A stretch of DNA of 7,142 bases from an uncultured Geobacter sp. GTDB lineage: Bacteria; Desulfobacterota; Desulfuromonadia; Geobacterales; Geobacteraceae. The notes below the pieces were generated by a model. It did no database searches and was not told the DNA's origin. It was given only the letters and a program-made list of their open reading frames with translations. The stretch spans positions 1 through 7,142 of the forward strand of contig CALABV010000182.1 in NCBI GenBank assembly GCA_937886325.1, given 5' to 3'. A program made the position numbers and the translations under genes. The first letter of the stretch is position 1. Every line of letters starts with the position of its first letter. Shown here piece by piece: positions 6,863 to 7,142 of the stretch.

Positions 6863-6880
6863 CCGGATACATTTGCCGGA
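6856..6880. repeat. Overlapping inverted repeats across the Hsp20 promoter -10 box
   Basis: GTATCC (6856-6861) with GGATAC (6865-6870), 3-base loop, covers the -10 box. TCCGG (6862-6866) with CCGGA (6876-6880), 9-base spacer, overlaps it. Both are perfect but short. They are placed where a repressor could compete with RNA polymerase; no known operator is recognised. Confidence 0.35.
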
Positions 6881-6897
6881 AAAAGGAGAAGTGCGGG

Positions 6898-7142
6898 ATG
6901 GCGATTGTGAAGTATAACCCGTTGCGTGAATTGCGGAGCATGCAGGATCAGATGAATCGCCTGCTGGATCTGGCCTGGAGCCGTGATCCGGGCGAGGATC
7001 TGAGGGAAGGCGTATGGCAGCCTCTCGTGGACATCTTCGAAAACGACGAGGCGGTCGTTATCAAGGCCGAGTTGCCTGGTGTAGACCAGAAGGACATCGA
7101 GGTCAAGATCGAGGACGCTACGTTGACCATCCGCGGCGAACG
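6898..7142 (+). CDS. Hsp20/alpha-crystallin family small heat-shock protein, N-terminal part; runs off the right edge
   Basis: ATP-independent holdase that binds unfolding proteins and forms oligomers in the cytoplasm. 81 codons and two bases are seen of a protein usually 140-150 aa. It has the family N-terminus MAIVKYNPLRELRSMQDQMN, then the alpha-crystallin domain from about residue 40: WQPLVDIFEN (40-49), VVIKAELPGV (53-62, with the conserved A-x-L-P-G-V), and LTIRGE (76-81). The C-terminal domain strands and the IXI motif lie outside. The ATG at 6898 has AAGGAG at 6883-6888, 9 bases upstream. It has its own probable promoter. Unlike groES it lacks CIRCE, so another heat-shock control is expected. 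Confidence 0.96.
   Translation, partial: MAIVKYNPLRELRSMQDQMNRLLDLAWSRDPGEDLREGVWQPLVDIFENDEAVVIKAELPGVDQKDIEVKIEDATLTIRGE

Noticed and set aside
6861..6888. RNA thermometer masking the Hsp20 ribosome site (CTCC pairing with GGAG)
   Set aside because: With the -10 box at 6857-6862 the transcript would start near 6868-6870, so the CTCC arm would not be in the mRNA. The pairing is also only four bases.

Overview
The window looks like core chromosome of a Geobacter-type bacterium (Desulfuromonadia, formerly Deltaproteobacteria). This is judged from remembered protein sequences (the Hsp20 N-terminus, GroES, the AroF type), from the pair of DUF507 genes, and from moderately high GC with strong Shine-Dalgarno sites. 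I could not run a database search.

Layout, left to right. On the minus strand are groEL (5' 294 codons only; the rest lies off the left edge) and groES, driven by a clear sigma70-type promoter with a perfect CIRCE operator at the expected transcription start. Just upstream of that promoter, on the same strand, lie two small DUF507 genes in tandem. A 168-base divergent gap separates them from aroF (plus strand), a type I-beta DAHP synthase that opens the shikimate pathway. About 75 bases after aroF the plus strand holds a stretch with no credible gene (3219-3397) that folds like 6S RNA: a closing stem joining its two ends, a large asymmetric central bubble with a small hairpin on the 3' side, and a 10-bp upper stem. 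It has a plausible promoter and is followed by an intrinsic terminator. Converging on it from the right is polA (minus strand, 889 aa, all three activities apparently intact), with a very strong terminator 6 bases after its stop codon. polA is preceded with no gap by a 61-aa DUF4177 gene, and both appear to share one promoter and a short leader.

The right end runs on the plus strand: an unrecognised, AT-richer 58-aa reading frame, then the start of an Hsp20-family small heat-shock protein (81 codons seen) with its own promoter.

How it fits together: two protein-folding loci (GroESL and Hsp20) flank housekeeping genes for aromatic amino-acid synthesis and DNA replication/repair. CIRCE is present only at groES, so the two chaperone loci are probably controlled differently. 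The least ordinary item is the candidate 6S RNA between aroF and polA. I saw no mobile element, CRISPR array, rRNA or tRNA.
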